Shown here: positions 1 through 8,440 of the stretch, in pieces
Numbering within the stretch: the stretch's first letter is position 1
Layout of the letters: every line of letters starts with the position of its first letter
Position numbers and translations under genes: made by a program
DNA from: JASFRS01 sp050114795
GTDB taxonomy: Bacteria; Pseudomonadota; Alphaproteobacteria; Sphingomonadales; CAKZYD01
DNA length: 19,575 bases
Reading direction: 5' to 3'
Assembly (NCBI GenBank): GCA_050114795.1
Contig: JASFRS010000028.1
Location: 1 to 19,575 of the forward strand
Notes under the pieces: generated by a model
Database searches by the model: none
Told to the model about the DNA's origin: nothing
What the model saw: only the letters and a program-made list of their open reading frames with translations

Positions 1-39
1 CCCTACACTCCCCATTCTTGTTTTGGGATGAGTATAGGG
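1..39 (-). terminator. Long imperfect stem-loop downstream of the small membrane protein gene
   Basis: CCCTA (1-5) pairs with TAGGG (35-39), ACTC (7-10) with GAGT (30-33) and CCCA (11-14) with TGGG (24-27), leaving a 9-base loop, one mismatch and a two-base bulge. It lies 31 bases past the stop codon of the minus-strand small gene, where a terminator would be expected. The window ends before any U-tract could be seen, so the terminator role is inferred. Confidence 0.4.
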
Positions 40-70
40 ACTTGTAGCGCGGCGTGAAGCGGAAAGTCAT

Positions 71-202
71 TTAGTCGACTGCAAGCATTGCAAGCTCTTG
101 GGGGCTGGGTTCAGGGCCCAACATATCAAGAAGCGAAAAAGTGATGGAGGCGGTGAGCAGAATAATCACAACCACCGCGCCGAATTTACGAATAACTTCC
201 AT
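71..202 (-). CDS. Small single-pass membrane protein (43 aa), function unknown
   Basis: The gene encodes a 43-residue protein with one hydrophobic segment at about residues 7-25 (GAVVVIILLTASITFSLL) and a short acidic, proline-containing tail, so it is probably anchored in the inner membrane. I chose the ATG at 202 because AAGGGG lies 8 bases upstream. The longer version starting at 262 adds a charged stretch with no ribosome-binding site and would put the hydrophobic segment in an unusual place. The gene lies downstream of the glutamate dehydrogenase on the same strand, about 107 bases after its stop, so they may share a transcript. I do not recognise the family. Its reality rests on the good ribosome-binding site and the clean transmembrane pattern; it could still be a chance ORF. 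Confidence 0.5.
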   Translation of the reverse strand: MEVIRKFGAVVVIILLTASITFSLLDMLGPEPSPQELAMLAVD

Positions 203-309
203 GGGACCAACCCCTTTTCTTGTTCTTTGCCTATCCTCAACTTTCACAGTTGAATGGGGCATGAACGGGTTGGTGCCATGGAATTTTCACGACCAAAAAA
301 GGGCCAAAC

Positions 310-3300
310 TCAGGCAGGTCCTTGATATTTGCCTAATATGGCGCGCAATTGACGCGTCGCATAACCAAGCTTTGCGACATTCACCGCGCCGGAACTGGCA
401 AGCTCATCAACGAGTGAACGCGCGCGCCCTATAAGCTGAGCTTCATCCTTGGCAAAGGCTTTTGCCGCCTTCACAGCTTCGCCTGATTTGGTGGATTTAA
501 GAACCGCACGGGTGAGCAGACTTTGTTGGTCCGCTAAATCCTCAATGATGGCTGAGGCTGCTAAACGATCCCAATGGTCATCGCCACCGGCTTTATCCGC
601 CGCTTCTCTTAACCAGTCGAAACCGCAAATGGAACTTAGCTCGAAAAAGGCTTTGGCCGCGTCCACCACATCCAATTTCAAGTCATTTGAAAGCTGGACG
701 ATATCACAAGCGGGGCTAAGCGCATCCAAGGCCGAAATGCGTTCAGCGACGTCTTTTGGCACACCCTGTTCACGGTACATTTCACGACGCTCAACAAAGG
801 CATCCCGGGTGAGGCCTGAAAGCAGGCTCTCCGGTTTTTCAAGCAAGGCCGCAACGCCATTGTGGTAATCACTAATTGCCTTATCAATCGTCAGAGGCGT
901 ATCCAGATGGTTCAGGAACCACAGCATCTGGCGGCGCAAAGCGCTCGCCGTTTCCAAATGCATCAAGGTCTGAATGCTGGCGGGAATACGATAGTCATGC
1001 TGGTCAATCCGCCGCCACAGCGCACGCATATCAAAAACATCACGCGCTACCATGAAGGAGGCCGCACATTCTGCCAAGCCAAGACCCGTCGCTTCATCCA
1101 AATCAAAAGCCAGCGTGAGACCCCCACGGTTCACAAGAGCATTGGAAAGCTTTGTTGCGATGATTTCACGGCGCAGACGATGGTCTTTTATCGCTTTCGG
1201 GAATTTATCCTGAACCGGCTGTGGGAAAGCAGCGAACAGTTCTTCTTCAACAGCCTTCTGGTCGACGACTTTGCTTTCTTTCAAAGCATCGAAAACTGCG
1301 ATTTTCGCATAGGCCATCAAAACTGAGATTTCAGGCCTGGTCAGACCCAAACGCTTATTGGCCAGTTCAAGCAAGGCGTCTTCGGTGGGTAGGCCCTCCA
1401 CTTCCCGGTCAAGCCGTCCTTCCCGTTCCAACCGCCGCATCAGCAATGCCTGGCGGTCACGGGCCTTCACTGCCTGTGCCTCAGCCATGGAAATCGCCTG
1501 AGTCTGCAGATAATTATCACGCAAGACTAATGTCGCGACTTCATCCGTCATTTCAGCCAGCAATGTGTCACGTGCCGGGCGGTCAATGGCTTTGGATTGG
1601 ACAACGGCATTCAAGGCGATTTTCAAATTCACCTCATTATCCGAACAATCCACACCAGCACTATTATCGATAAAGTCCGTGTTCACCCGGCCATGGCGGC
1701 GGGCAAAATCAATACGCGCGGCCTGAGTGATACCCAGATTAGCGCCTTCACCAACAACTTTAACCCTCAACTCATCCGCATTCACACGCAAGGCGTCATT
1801 GGCGCGGTCACCCACATCGCCGTGGCTTTCAGAGCGGGCTTTGACATAAGTCCCAATGCCACCAAACCACAGCAAATCCGCGCGGGCGCGTAAAATGGCC
1901 TGCATCAACTGAAAGGGTGTGACCTTGTCGTCTTCAATATCCAGCAGAGCCTTGATTTCAGGCGTCAATGTCAGGGTTTTAGCGCTGCGTTCAAATATGC
2001 CGCCGCCTGTGGAAATCAGCTCCGGCTTATAATCCATCCAGCTTGAACGGGGCAGATTAAATAGACGCTGACGCTCTTTAAAGCTTTTCGCCGCATCCGG
2101 ATCGGGGTCGATAAAGATATGACGGTGGTCAAAGGCCGCAACCAGCTTGATATGTTTGGACAACAACATGCCATTGCCGAACACATCGCCGGACATATCG
2201 CCCACACCCACGACGGTAAACGGGTCTTCCTGCGTGTTAATCCCCATTTCACGGAAATGGCGCTGAACAGAAACCCAGGCCCCTTTGGCCGTAATGCCCA
2301 TTTTCTTATGGTCATAGCCATTGGACCCGCCGGATGCGAAAGCATCATCCAGCCAGAAATCATGGTCTGCCGCCACACCATTTGCGATGTCGGAAAATGT
2401 TGCCGTCCCCTTATCGGCCGCAACAACAAGATAAGGGTCATCACCATCATGGCGGATCGTATCAACAGGCGGCACAACCTTACCGTCTACCAGATTATCC
2501 GTCAGTTCCAATATGCCGGAAATAAAGACTTTATAGGCCTCAATACCTTCAGCGAAAATGGCGTCCCTATCCCCATTTTCAGGCAGACGACGTGGCACAA
2601 AACCACCCTTAGCCCCCACAGGCACAATAACAGCGTTTTTCACCATCTGAGCTTTGACGAGGCCCAAAATTTCCGTGCGATAGTCTTCTTTCCGGTCTGA
2701 CCAGCGCAAGCCGCCACGTGCAACTTCACCACCGCGCAGGTGCACACCTTCAACCCGCGGTGCATAAACGAAAACTTCCACATGGGGGGCAGGTTTCGGC
2801 ATTTCACTGACCCGGGCCGATGCGATTTTAAGTGCCAGATAAGGCAGGCGATTTCCCTGCTGATCGTGCTGATAGAAATTGGTCCTGAGCGTGACTTCAA
2901 TCACATTGAGATAATTGCGCAGGATACGGTCCTGGTCGAGAGAAGTGACATTTTCCAACATCTCCTCAATCTCTGCGCGGATGACTTGCGCGGGCTTATC
3001 GTCACCCTTTGCAGCCGGCCCTTTAGGATCAAATCGAATGGCGAACAAATCAAACAAACGCGCTGCAATCGCCCCATGATGAACGAGGCAGTTTTCGACA
3101 TAATCCTGATTAAACGGCAGGCCCAACTGGCGCAGATAGCGGCCATAAGCACGCAATACATTGACCTGCACCCAGTTCAAACCCGCGCGCAAAATTAAGG
3201 CATTGAAACCATCATCATCAGATTCGCCTTTGCAGATGGCGGCAAGCAAGTCCTCAACCGGCTCTTTTAGATTTTCGAGATGCTTACCCGAGCTGCCGCG

Positions 3301-5160
3301 TGCATCATGAAGCAGAAAATCATGAATCCAACCATTAGTGCCCTCTAGGAGATTATAAGGAAATTCCTCAATTACGTTTAGACCAAGGTTTTCCAGCATC
3401 GGCAAACAATCAGACAATGGAATGATATGGTCCTTGCGGTATATCTTCAGCCTGAGTTGATCCGGTTTATCCTCATCCATGCGATACAGGCTAAAAGCCC
3501 GCTGACTATCATTTTCCAGACCTAGAATTTTCTCCAGGTCCACAACAGCATGGGCCGGGGAAAATTGTTCGCGATAAGCAGCCGAAAAGGCGCCGCCATA
3601 AGTGTAAAACTGAAGGCGGCCTTCATCTTCGCCCTGAGCTTCAATCAGCGCCTCACGAAGATGGACATGCCAGCCTTTCACAGCCTCGGCAATGGCCAAA
3701 TCAAGCTCTTCCTGATCGGGTGAAGCAACAGTGCCGGGTGTGGTGCGAATGATATAATGGATACGCGCCAACACATCATCCGACATATTCACATAGAAGC
3801 TGGATAAGGTGCCATTGAAGGCCTTGGCAATGATGCCCGCCACCTTCATCCGCATCTCGCCGTCATAATATTCGCGAGGGATATATGCGAGCACGGAAAC
3901 AAAGCGTTCAAACAGATCCTTACGGAAGAAGACTTTGGAACGTGGCCGTTCATGGAGATAAAGAATTCCCAATGCTGTTTCAAACAAGTCATCCACACTG
4001 ATTTGAAACAGCTCATCACGCGGGAAGGTCTCAAGGATATGGACCAACGCTTTCCCAGCATGAGAGCGTGGGTCAAAGCCAGCACGTTCTATCACCTGCG
4101 CCACTTTCCGCCGCAAAAGCGGTATGGCGCGCGCTTGGCGGCTATAGGCACCTGAAGTGAAAAGGCCGACAAAGCGATGTTCGGCAACCACCCGACCACG
4201 GGCGTCAAATTCCTTGATACCAATAAAATCCAGATGCACCCGGCGATGAACCTTTGAGCGCACATTCGCTTTGGTAATCATGATGGGGTCACGAGTCAGA
4301 AGGAAATGCCGCATTTCCCCTGAAAAATGCGTAAAACCTTCAGCCCCGCGCCAGACGATTACATCCGGGTCTCTTAAAATTCCAAGACCCTTACCAGGTA
4401 CAGGCGTGAAATCCGGATCTTCCAAATCACCATCCAGCTCATAATGGCGATAGCCCAGAAGCGTGAAATGATTATCCGCCAGCCAGCGGAGAAATGCGAC
4501 AGTCTCTGCCAGTTCATCAGCGGGAATTGCTGGTGGCTGATTCTCAAGAGAAGCATTGCGATCCCGCAATTCGTCCAGCATGTCGCGCCAATCATGAACG
4601 GCTGCCCGCACATCTGAAAGAACTGACTTTAATTCCTCTTCAATACGCTGTCGCATTTTGGGGCCACGGCGATCGACTTCGAAATAAAGAACAGACTCAT
4701 GAAAATGCCCCTCAGCGATATGCGCGCCGGGTTCGGCAAGACCCAATGTTTCCTGGAGAACACCTTTATCATTCCGCGCAACAAGCAAAATAGGATGAAA
4801 CAACTGATGAATTTCAATACCCAGCGCCGTCAGAGCAGAGGTGACACTATCCACAAGAAAAGGCATGTCATCATTAATGATAGTAATGACTGTGCGATTA
4901 CCGGCAGGTCCGCCTTCCTTGGGATTTTCAATCCGCATGCAGAATTCACCAGCGCGGCGCTGGTTGGAGAATTTCCAGGCCCGGTGCACCAAAGCATATA
5001 AATCTTCAACCGGTGTTGCAGCGATATCAGCCGGAGATGCGTTTTTAAAAAAAGCGTGCGCGAAACGCTGCAGGTCTTCCCTGATGTCCGCTTCTGCTGA
5101 TTTTTGTAAATAGATATCAAGTGCCTTTAACACTTCGCTTTTACGCGTCCAATGTGTCAC
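310..5160 (-). CDS. gdhB: NAD-dependent glutamate dehydrogenase, large (about 180 kDa) type
   Basis: This cytoplasmic enzyme oxidatively deaminates L-glutamate to 2-oxoglutarate and ammonium with NAD+, linking amino acid catabolism to the TCA cycle. At 1616 residues it has the full length of the bacterial large GDH family. An ACT-like region is visible near residues 90-125 (VITIINDDMPFLVDSV), consistent with allosteric regulation. The catalytic core carries KAQMVKNAVIVPVGAKGGF near residues 835-855 (lysines and glycine-rich substrate site) and the nucleotide-binding GVGDMSGDVFGNGML near residues 980-995. The start is a GTG at 5160, supported by GGCGGAG about 8 bases upstream. An ATG just ahead of it opens only a two-codon frame. 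The 150-base upstream gap shows no convincing promoter or operator. The reading frame is intact. The symbol follows the Pseudomonas name for this family; gdhZ is also used. Confidence 0.96.
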   Translation of the reverse strand: MTHWTRKSEVLKALDIYLQKSAEADIREDLQRFAHAFFKNASPADIAATPVEDLYALVHRAWKFSNQRRAGEFCMRIENPKEGGPAGNRTVITIINDDMPFLVDSVTSALTALGIEIHQLFHPILLVARNDKGVLQETLGLAEPGAHIAEGHFHESVLYFEVDRRGPKMRQRIEEELKSVLSDVRAAVHDWRDMLDELRDRNASLENQPPAIPADELAETVAFLRWLADNHFTLLGYRHYELDGDLEDPDFTPVPGKGLGILRDPDVIVWRGAEGFTHFSGEMRHFLLTRDPIMITKANVRSKVHRRVHLDFIGIKEFDARGRVVAEHRFVGLFTSGAYSRQARAIPLLRRKVAQVIERAGFDPRSHAGKALVHILETFPRDELFQISVDDLFETALGILYLHERPRSKVFFRKDLFERFVSVLAYIPREYYDGEMRMKVAGIIAKAFNGTLSSFYVNMSDDVLARIHYIIRTTPGTVASPDQEELDLAIAEAVKGWHVHLREALIEAQGEDEGRLQFYTYGGAFSAAYREQFSPAHAVVDLEKILGLENDSQRAFSLYRMDEDKPDQLRLKIYRKDHIIPLSDCLPMLENLGLNVIEEFPYNLLEGTNGWIHDFLLHDARGSSGKHLENLKEPVEDLLAAICKGESDDDGFNALILRAGLNWVQVNVLRAYGRYLRQLGLPFNQDYVENCLVHHGAIAARLFDLFAIRFDPKGPAAKGDDKPAQVIRAEIEEMLENVTSLDQDRILRNYLNVIEVTLRTNFYQHDQQGNRLPYLALKIASARVSEMPKPAPHVEVFVYAPRVEGVHLRGGEVARGGLRWSDRKEDYRTEILGLVKAQMVKNAVIVPVGAKGGFVPRRLPENGDRDAIFAEGIEAYKVFISGILELTDNLVDGKVVPPVDTIRHDGDDPYLVVAADKGTATFSDIANGVAADHDFWLDDAFASGGSNGYDHKKMGITAKGAWVSVQRHFREMGINTQEDPFTVVGVGDMSGDVFGNGMLLSKHIKLVAAFDHRHIFIDPDPDAAKSFKERQRLFNLPRSSWMDYKPELISTGGGIFERSAKTLTLTPEIKALLDIEDDKVTPFQLMQAILRARADLLWFGGIGTYVKARSESHGDVGDRANDALRVNADELRVKVVGEGANLGITQAARIDFARRHGRVNTDFIDNSAGVDCSDNEVNLKIALNAVVQSKAIDRPARDTLLAEMTDEVATLVLRDNYLQTQAISMAEAQAVKARDRQALLMRRLEREGRLDREVEGLPTEDALLELANKRLGLTRPEISVLMAYAKIAVFDALKESKVVDQKAVEEELFAAFPQPVQDKFPKAIKDHRLRREIIATKLSNALVNRGGLTLAFDLDEATGLGLAECAASFMVARDVFDMRALWRRIDQHDYRIPASIQTLMHLETASALRRQMLWFLNHLDTPLTIDKAISDYHNGVAALLEKPESLLSGLTRDAFVERREMYREQGVPKDVAERISALDALSPACDIVQLSNDLKLDVVDAAKAFFELSSICGFDWLREAADKAGGDDHWDRLAASAIIEDLADQQSLLTRAVLKSTKSGEAVKAAKAFAKDEAQLIGRARSLVDELASSGAVNVAKLGYATRQLRAILGKYQGPA

Positions 5161-5310
5161 GACATTATCTCCGCCAAGGACGGGCTTTAAGCCTGGCTGC
5201 CTCGCCTATTTACAAGCTTAACCCTTTTTGGCTTCTTAACGCTATCCTTGAACGCCCGCAACGCTTGTTTAATCATTGAAATACAACAATCGTTTTCAAT
5301 AAAATCCTTG

Positions 5311-6516
5311 TTATTTATCGACCTTAGCAAAACGACGAATGGCGTGCTGAACCTGCGTCTTAGAACACGTATCGCGGCCTAAAATTTCATAGTCTTGCCG
5401 CACAAAATTCCGCCGCGCTAAAATCAGCACAAATTCATCCTCATCCTCACAATCGGAAAGGTTGATGATTTCCTTCGCTTCGGCATTTCTTGCAATGTCG
5501 ATGGCAAGATCCAGCTCAGCTCCACGCATGGGCGCAGTCTCACCACGCCGCGCGCGCCGTTCAGCCGCAACAATGGCTTTAAGGCCGCCGTCATAACGTT
5601 TGAGAAAAGACTGAAACTCACCCGCTACAACAGCTTCACGCTCTGCATGAGCAAGAACTGTCGCATATTCCGCGACCCGGGTCTTATCGTGACGTAGGCC
5701 AAAGACCAATTTCACAATCGGTGTATAAGGTGCACGCTCTTGAACTTTGAGACCCGTTTCCCTCAAGAGTTCTGCATAAGCTTTGGGTGACTTGATCGCA
5801 GCGCAGGCAAAAATATGTGCGAAATCCAAAGTTTCATAAAGTGCCACACGGGAGCTTTGATCCGATGCATGAAACCGCTGTGCTGCTTCACGTCCGCGTT
5901 CAAGCAGGGCGAGCAAGTCATCTTCCCCAGCAATCGGATCTTCAAGGGGCAAAACATCTTCCCGTACCTCTGTGGAAACTGGTCCTTCATGCATCCAGGA
6001 CACAACGCCATAAATGAAATTGATATTTTCCCCATCATCAGAAAACGGCATCAAAATCCCACGATAAAGGACATGCTGGCCATCGCGATGATTAAATTCT
6101 GCTTCAAACCCAACAGGTGCACGATTCGCAAGGATTTCAAGATAATGGTCTGTCAATCGGGATAAGACAGTACCACGTGGCACAGCATCCGGCCCTTGCC
6201 CCGTCGGGTCAAGGCCACTTTCTTTTCTCAACTCAGAACCAACATAACGTAATAGCGGTGCTTCTTGACTTTTTGTGAAATCAATCAGAACTGCATTCGG
6301 ACTGAAACGGTGTAAGGCGTCAGGGTTCAAGTCAGCTACCGATGGAAAGGCCCGACCGTCTAAAACGGATTCCCAATAATTATAAGCGGCAATATTCAAG
6401 CGCCGCTCACGCCCATCCCAATTTTCAGGGGCCACATCGGTTACATGCGAAGTAACCTGGCCTTCGATATTCTTTACAGCCTCATTAAAGACGCCGCCCA
6501 CATCAAAATCGTCCAT
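5311..6516 (-). CDS. PAS_5 domain sensory protein with unknown C-terminal region
   Basis: This 401-residue soluble protein has a PAS_5-type domain at about residues 44-175, from YNYWESVLDGRAFPSVADLNP to FIYGVVSWM, including the family-typical tract on where a residue binds a ligand and the HRDG turn. PAS_5 proteins are common in Alphaproteobacteria and are usually small signalling or adaptor proteins. The C-terminal 220 residues are charged and helical, with no kinase, GGDEF or HTH signature that I can recognise, so the output is unknown. I start it at the ATG at 6516 because GGGGGG lies about 10 bases upstream; a version 14 codons longer lacks this support. It is read toward the glutamate dehydrogenase gene, ending 150 bases before it. 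Its ribosome-binding site may be masked by a hairpin (separate entry). Confidence 0.75.
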   Translation of the reverse strand: MDDFDVGGVFNEAVKNIEGQVTSHVTDVAPENWDGRERRLNIAAYNYWESVLDGRAFPSVADLNPDALHRFSPNAVLIDFTKSQEAPLLRYVGSELRKESGLDPTGQGPDAVPRGTVLSRLTDHYLEILANRAPVGFEAEFNHRDGQHVLYRGILMPFSDDGENINFIYGVVSWMHEGPVSTEVREDVLPLEDPIAGEDDLLALLERGREAAQRFHASDQSSRVALYETLDFAHIFACAAIKSPKAYAELLRETGLKVQERAPYTPIVKLVFGLRHDKTRVAEYATVLAHAEREAVVAGEFQSFLKRYDGGLKAIVAAERRARRGETAPMRGAELDLAIDIARNAEAKEIINLSDCEDEDEFVLILARRNFVRQDYEILGRDTCSKTQVQHAIRRFAKVDK

Positions 6517-6526
6517 GCCGGCAAAT

Positions 6527-6555
6527 CCCCCCATCGCCAAGCAAATCCAGGGGGG
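6527..6555 (-). promoter_or_regulatory. Possible RBS-sequestering hairpin in the leader of the PAS gene
   Basis: In the minus-strand transcript CCCCCC (6555-6550) can pair with GGGGGG (6532-6527) across a 17-base loop. The G-tract is also the only ribosome-binding site candidate for the ATG at 6516, about 10 bases away. Pairing would hide it and could make translation depend on structure or temperature. Only the complementarity is seen; the regulatory role is inferred. Confidence 0.35.
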
Positions 6556-6617
6556 CACTATATAAAGAACGGCGTTACTTATAGGTTAACTATGACATGT
6601 ATTAAGGCTCGACAATT

Positions 6618-6971
6618 TTACGCCTCTGCATCCCGGTTCTTCAATTTGTGTCCAACTTCCACAAGCGCATCTATGGCGGGAAGAAGTTCTTCACCCAGGG
6701 CTGTTAATTGGTATTCCACAGATGGCGGCGATGTTGGCTTTACTTCCCTTGTAATCACGCCACTGCTTTCCAACTCTCTTAAACGCGTTGTCAGTACCTT
6801 TGGCGAGACCTTTGGAATGTCAGTTCTTAATTCGCTAAAACGCCTGGGCCCGGCGCTTAATGACCAAATGACATTGGCTGTCCAGGCACCACCGATAATG
6901 CCCATGCATTCCGTAAGTGGGCAATCTGGATACAATGGACGAGCCTTATTTTTTCTCATTTTCAAAGCCAT
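6618..6971 (-). CDS. HxlR-family winged-helix transcriptional regulator
   Basis: This 117-residue DNA-binding protein is almost entirely one HxlR domain. It has the conserved N-terminal Cys in DCPLTEC (C17 and C22), the core GGAWTANVIWSLSAGPRRFSEL and the recognition-helix segment VSPKVLTTRLRELESSGVITRE. HxlR proteins act as dimers, and several (YodB, HypR) sense quinones or disulfide stress through the equivalent Cys, so C17 is a plausible redox switch here. The start at 6971 is supported by AAGGA about 10 bases upstream. The gene is divergent from the GST-tautomerase-nitronate monooxygenase operon across 148 bases that contain two inverted-repeat candidate operators, so it probably regulates that operon and itself. 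Confidence 0.9.
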   Translation of the reverse strand: MALKMRKNKARPLYPDCPLTECMGIIGGAWTANVIWSLSAGPRRFSELRTDIPKVSPKVLTTRLRELESSGVITREVKPTSPPSVEYQLTALGEELLPAIDALVEVGHKLKNRDAEA

Positions 6972-7006
6972 TTTTGAAGTTTCCTTAGGTTACTGATAAG
7001 AAACTG

Positions 7007-7020
7007 GATAATCGACTATC
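7007..7020. promoter_or_regulatory. Candidate HxlR operator 1 (imperfect palindrome)
   Basis: GATAATCGACTATC is a 14-bp near-palindrome: GATA and TATC arms around a TCGA core, with one mismatched pair. It shares ATCGACT with the second candidate site 18 bp further right, and lies between the divergent hxlR-type gene and the GST operon. Winged-helix dimers bind such dyads. Binding by this regulator is inferred. Confidence 0.5.
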
Positions 7021-7021
7021 A

Positions 7022-7038
7022 TAAAGATATCGACTTTA
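7022..7038. promoter_or_regulatory. Candidate HxlR operator 2 (TAAAG-N7-CTTTA dyad)
   Basis: TAAAGATATCGACTTTA has perfect 5-bp arms around a 7-base centre that again contains ATCGACT in the same orientation as site 1. The two ATCGACT copies are 18 bp apart, close to two helical turns, as expected for regulator dimers stacked on one DNA face. It is 81 bases upstream of the GST start codon. Confidence 0.5.
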
Positions 7039-7119
7039 CAAAGGAAACCTCTCTTCCTAGCTAATCGCCGAACCCCCGCAGCCTATTTGAGCTGTAAAAA
7101 CGTCTATTGGAGCTTTGCT

Positions 7120-7731
7120 ATGAAGTTATTTTATAAACCCGGTGCCTGTTCATTGGCTCCTCACATTGCTTTACTCGCCGCTGGCGTAGATTTTGACGCC
7201 GTCAAAGTGGATACAGATACAAAAACCACGGAAGACGGGGCAAGTTATCTCGACATTACACCAAAGGGCTATGTCCCTGCCCTTCAACTCGACAGCGGCG
7301 AAGTGCTGACAGAAGCACCCGCCATTCTGCAATATATTGCCGACCAAAATCCCGAAGCTGATTTAGCACCTGCCAATGGCACATTGGACCGGGCACGCGC
7401 GCAATCATATTTGAACTTTGTAGCGTCGGAAGTACACAAGGCTTATGGGCCCTTTTTTGCGGCAACACCATTGAGCGATGAAGCCCGTCCGACAGCAGAA
7501 GCCGGTGTCGCCAAAAGGCTGAATATTATGGAAGCTGAAATGGCAGATGATCGAACCTATCTGCTTGGCGACAAATTCTCTGTCGCTGATTGCTATTTCT
7601 GGGTTGTTATCAACTGGAGCAATTTCATCGGAATCGATCTTGGCAATTGGCCGAAAGTCAAAGCCTATTGGGAGAGAGTATCCGCGCTCCCGGCCCTTCA
7701 AACGGCACTGAAAGCTGAAGGGCTTGCATAA
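7120..7731 (+). CDS. gst: Beta-class glutathione S-transferase
   Basis: This 203-residue cytoplasmic enzyme conjugates or reduces electrophilic substrates with glutathione. The N-terminus MKLFYKPGACSLAPHIAL is the signature of the bacterial beta class, with the catalytic Cys at position 10. The thioredoxin-fold domain spans about residues 1-80 and holds the glutathione-binding segment GYVPALQLDSGEVLTEAPAI. The all-alpha domain follows to the end (YLLGDKFSVADCYFW is the N-capping region). I use the ATG at 7120, with GGAG 7 bases upstream; the frame is open for 11 more codons from a TTG but that has no support. It is the first gene of a five-gene plus-strand array and is divergent from the HxlR regulator. 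Confidence 0.93.
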   Translation: MKLFYKPGACSLAPHIALLAAGVDFDAVKVDTDTKTTEDGASYLDITPKGYVPALQLDSGEVLTEAPAILQYIADQNPEADLAPANGTLDRARAQSYLNFVASEVHKAYGPFFAATPLSDEARPTAEAGVAKRLNIMEAEMADDRTYLLGDKFSVADCYFWVVINWSNFIGIDLGNWPKVKAYWERVSALPALQTALKAEGLA

Positions 7732-7755
7732 CCGCATCCTGTGGCTTTGACGAAA

Positions 7756-7795
7756 GCGGTGCGGCTCCTTTCCCCCCAGCATGGGGCCGTACCGC
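7756..7795 (+). terminator. GC-rich stem-loop after the first GST gene
   Basis: GCGGTGCGGC (7756-7765) pairs with GCCGTACCGC (7786-7795) with nine Watson-Crick pairs and one G-U, and an inner CCC/GGG pairing is possible in the loop. It fills most of the 86-base gap between the first GST and the NTF2-like gene. ACTTA follows instead of a U-tract, so it may be a partial terminator, a processing site, or a 3' stabiliser that sets unequal expression of the two parts of the operon. Confidence 0.45.
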
Positions 7796-7817
7796 ACTTA
7801 TCCAACAGTGGGAATGA

Positions 7818-8204
7818 ATGATGACAACTCCCGACTTCACCGGCGTGACCCAATTGCTAAATCGCTATTTTGATGGGCTTTATTTAGGCGATACAAAGAT
7901 TTTGGGAACGGTTTTTCATGAAAACGCCCAATATGTCTGTGCGACTGAAGACCAGCTCGTTCTTCATGACATGGCGCATTATTTTCCTATCGTTGATAAG
8001 CGCCCCTCACCGGCCAGCAAAGGCGAGGCAAGACAAGATGTCATCCAATCCATTCAGTTCGCAGGATCAAAAACGGCCTTTGCCCATGTAAACTGCGCAA
8101 TCGGTGAGAAGTATTTTACGGATTTCCTGACCTTGATTTTGACTGAGAACGGTTGGCGTATCATATCCAAAGTCTTCCACTATGATTTAAAACCCACGGC
8201 ATAA
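7818..8204 (+). CDS. NTF2-like protein of the lumazine-binding-like type
   Basis: This 128-residue protein fits the small alpha+beta barrel of the NTF2/SnoaL superfamily, closest by pattern to the 'putative lumazine-binding' family (PF12893). Recognisable parts are LLNRYFDGLYLGDTKILGTVFHENAQY at the N-terminus and ENGWRIISKVFHYDLKP at the C-terminus, where the last strand ends. Such proteins can be enzymes or small-ligand binders, and no specific catalytic residue can be assigned here. Two tandem ATG codons (7818 and 7821) are possible starts with only a weak GGGA upstream. The next gene, a tautomerase, begins 16 bases after its stop, so they are probably co-transcribed. Confidence 0.75.
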   Translation: MMTTPDFTGVTQLLNRYFDGLYLGDTKILGTVFHENAQYVCATEDQLVLHDMAHYFPIVDKRPSPASKGEARQDVIQSIQFAGSKTAFAHVNCAIGEKYFTDFLTLILTENGWRIISKVFHYDLKPTA

Positions 8205-8220
8205 GCGAGAGGAGCTCCCC

Positions 8221-8436
8221 ATGCCTTATGTAAATATCAAAATCACTAATGAAGGCGCGACCAAAGAGCAGAAAGCCGCCTTAATCCAAGGTGTCACCCA
8301 ATTGTTGGTTGATGTGCTGGATAAAAATCCATCTACGACATTCGTTGTAATCGATGAAGTGGAAATGGAACATTGGGGCATTGGCGGCCTACCTGTCGAA
8401 GAATATCGCAAGAGCCTCACCCAATCCGAGAATTAG
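8221..8436 (+). CDS. 4-oxalocrotonate tautomerase family protein
   Basis: This 71-residue protein has the small beta-alpha-beta fold of the 4-oxalocrotonate tautomerase family. Removal of the initiator Met would expose Pro1 (MPYVNIKI), the catalytic general base of the superfamily, which moves protons in keto-enol or 2-hydroxymuconate-type substrates. The C-terminal half VVIDEVEMEHWGIGG is typical of the family. GAGGAG sits 6-7 bases before the ATG. The nitronate monooxygenase ATG follows its stop by 4 bases, implying translational coupling. The usual Arg11 of classical 4-OT is not at that position (Gly), so the substrate is probably not 4-oxalocrotonate itself. Confidence 0.88.
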   Translation: MPYVNIKITNEGATKEQKAALIQGVTQLLVDVLDKNPSTTFVVIDEVEMEHWGIGGLPVEEYRKSLTQSEN

Positions 8437-8440
8437 GTTA

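Noticed and set aside
2119..2700. 193-codon plus-strand ORF and other plus-strand ORFs within 449-5113
   Set aside because: They run antisense to the intact glutamate dehydrogenase, have biased low-complexity translations without domains, and lack ribosome-binding sites; they mirror the codon structure of the real gene.
5275..5300. ATTGAAA...TTTCAAT inverted repeat after the PAS gene
   Set aside because: A 7-bp AT-only stem with a 12-base loop and no U-tract is too weak to call a terminator or operator.
6445..6996. 183-codon plus-strand ORF over the HxlR gene
   Set aside because: It overlaps the complete HxlR gene on the other strand and the start of the PAS gene; its translation shows no family pattern.
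7405..7797. 130-codon minus-strand ORF over the beta-class GST
   Set aside because: It is antisense to a well-supported GST and has no recognisable domain or ribosome-binding site.
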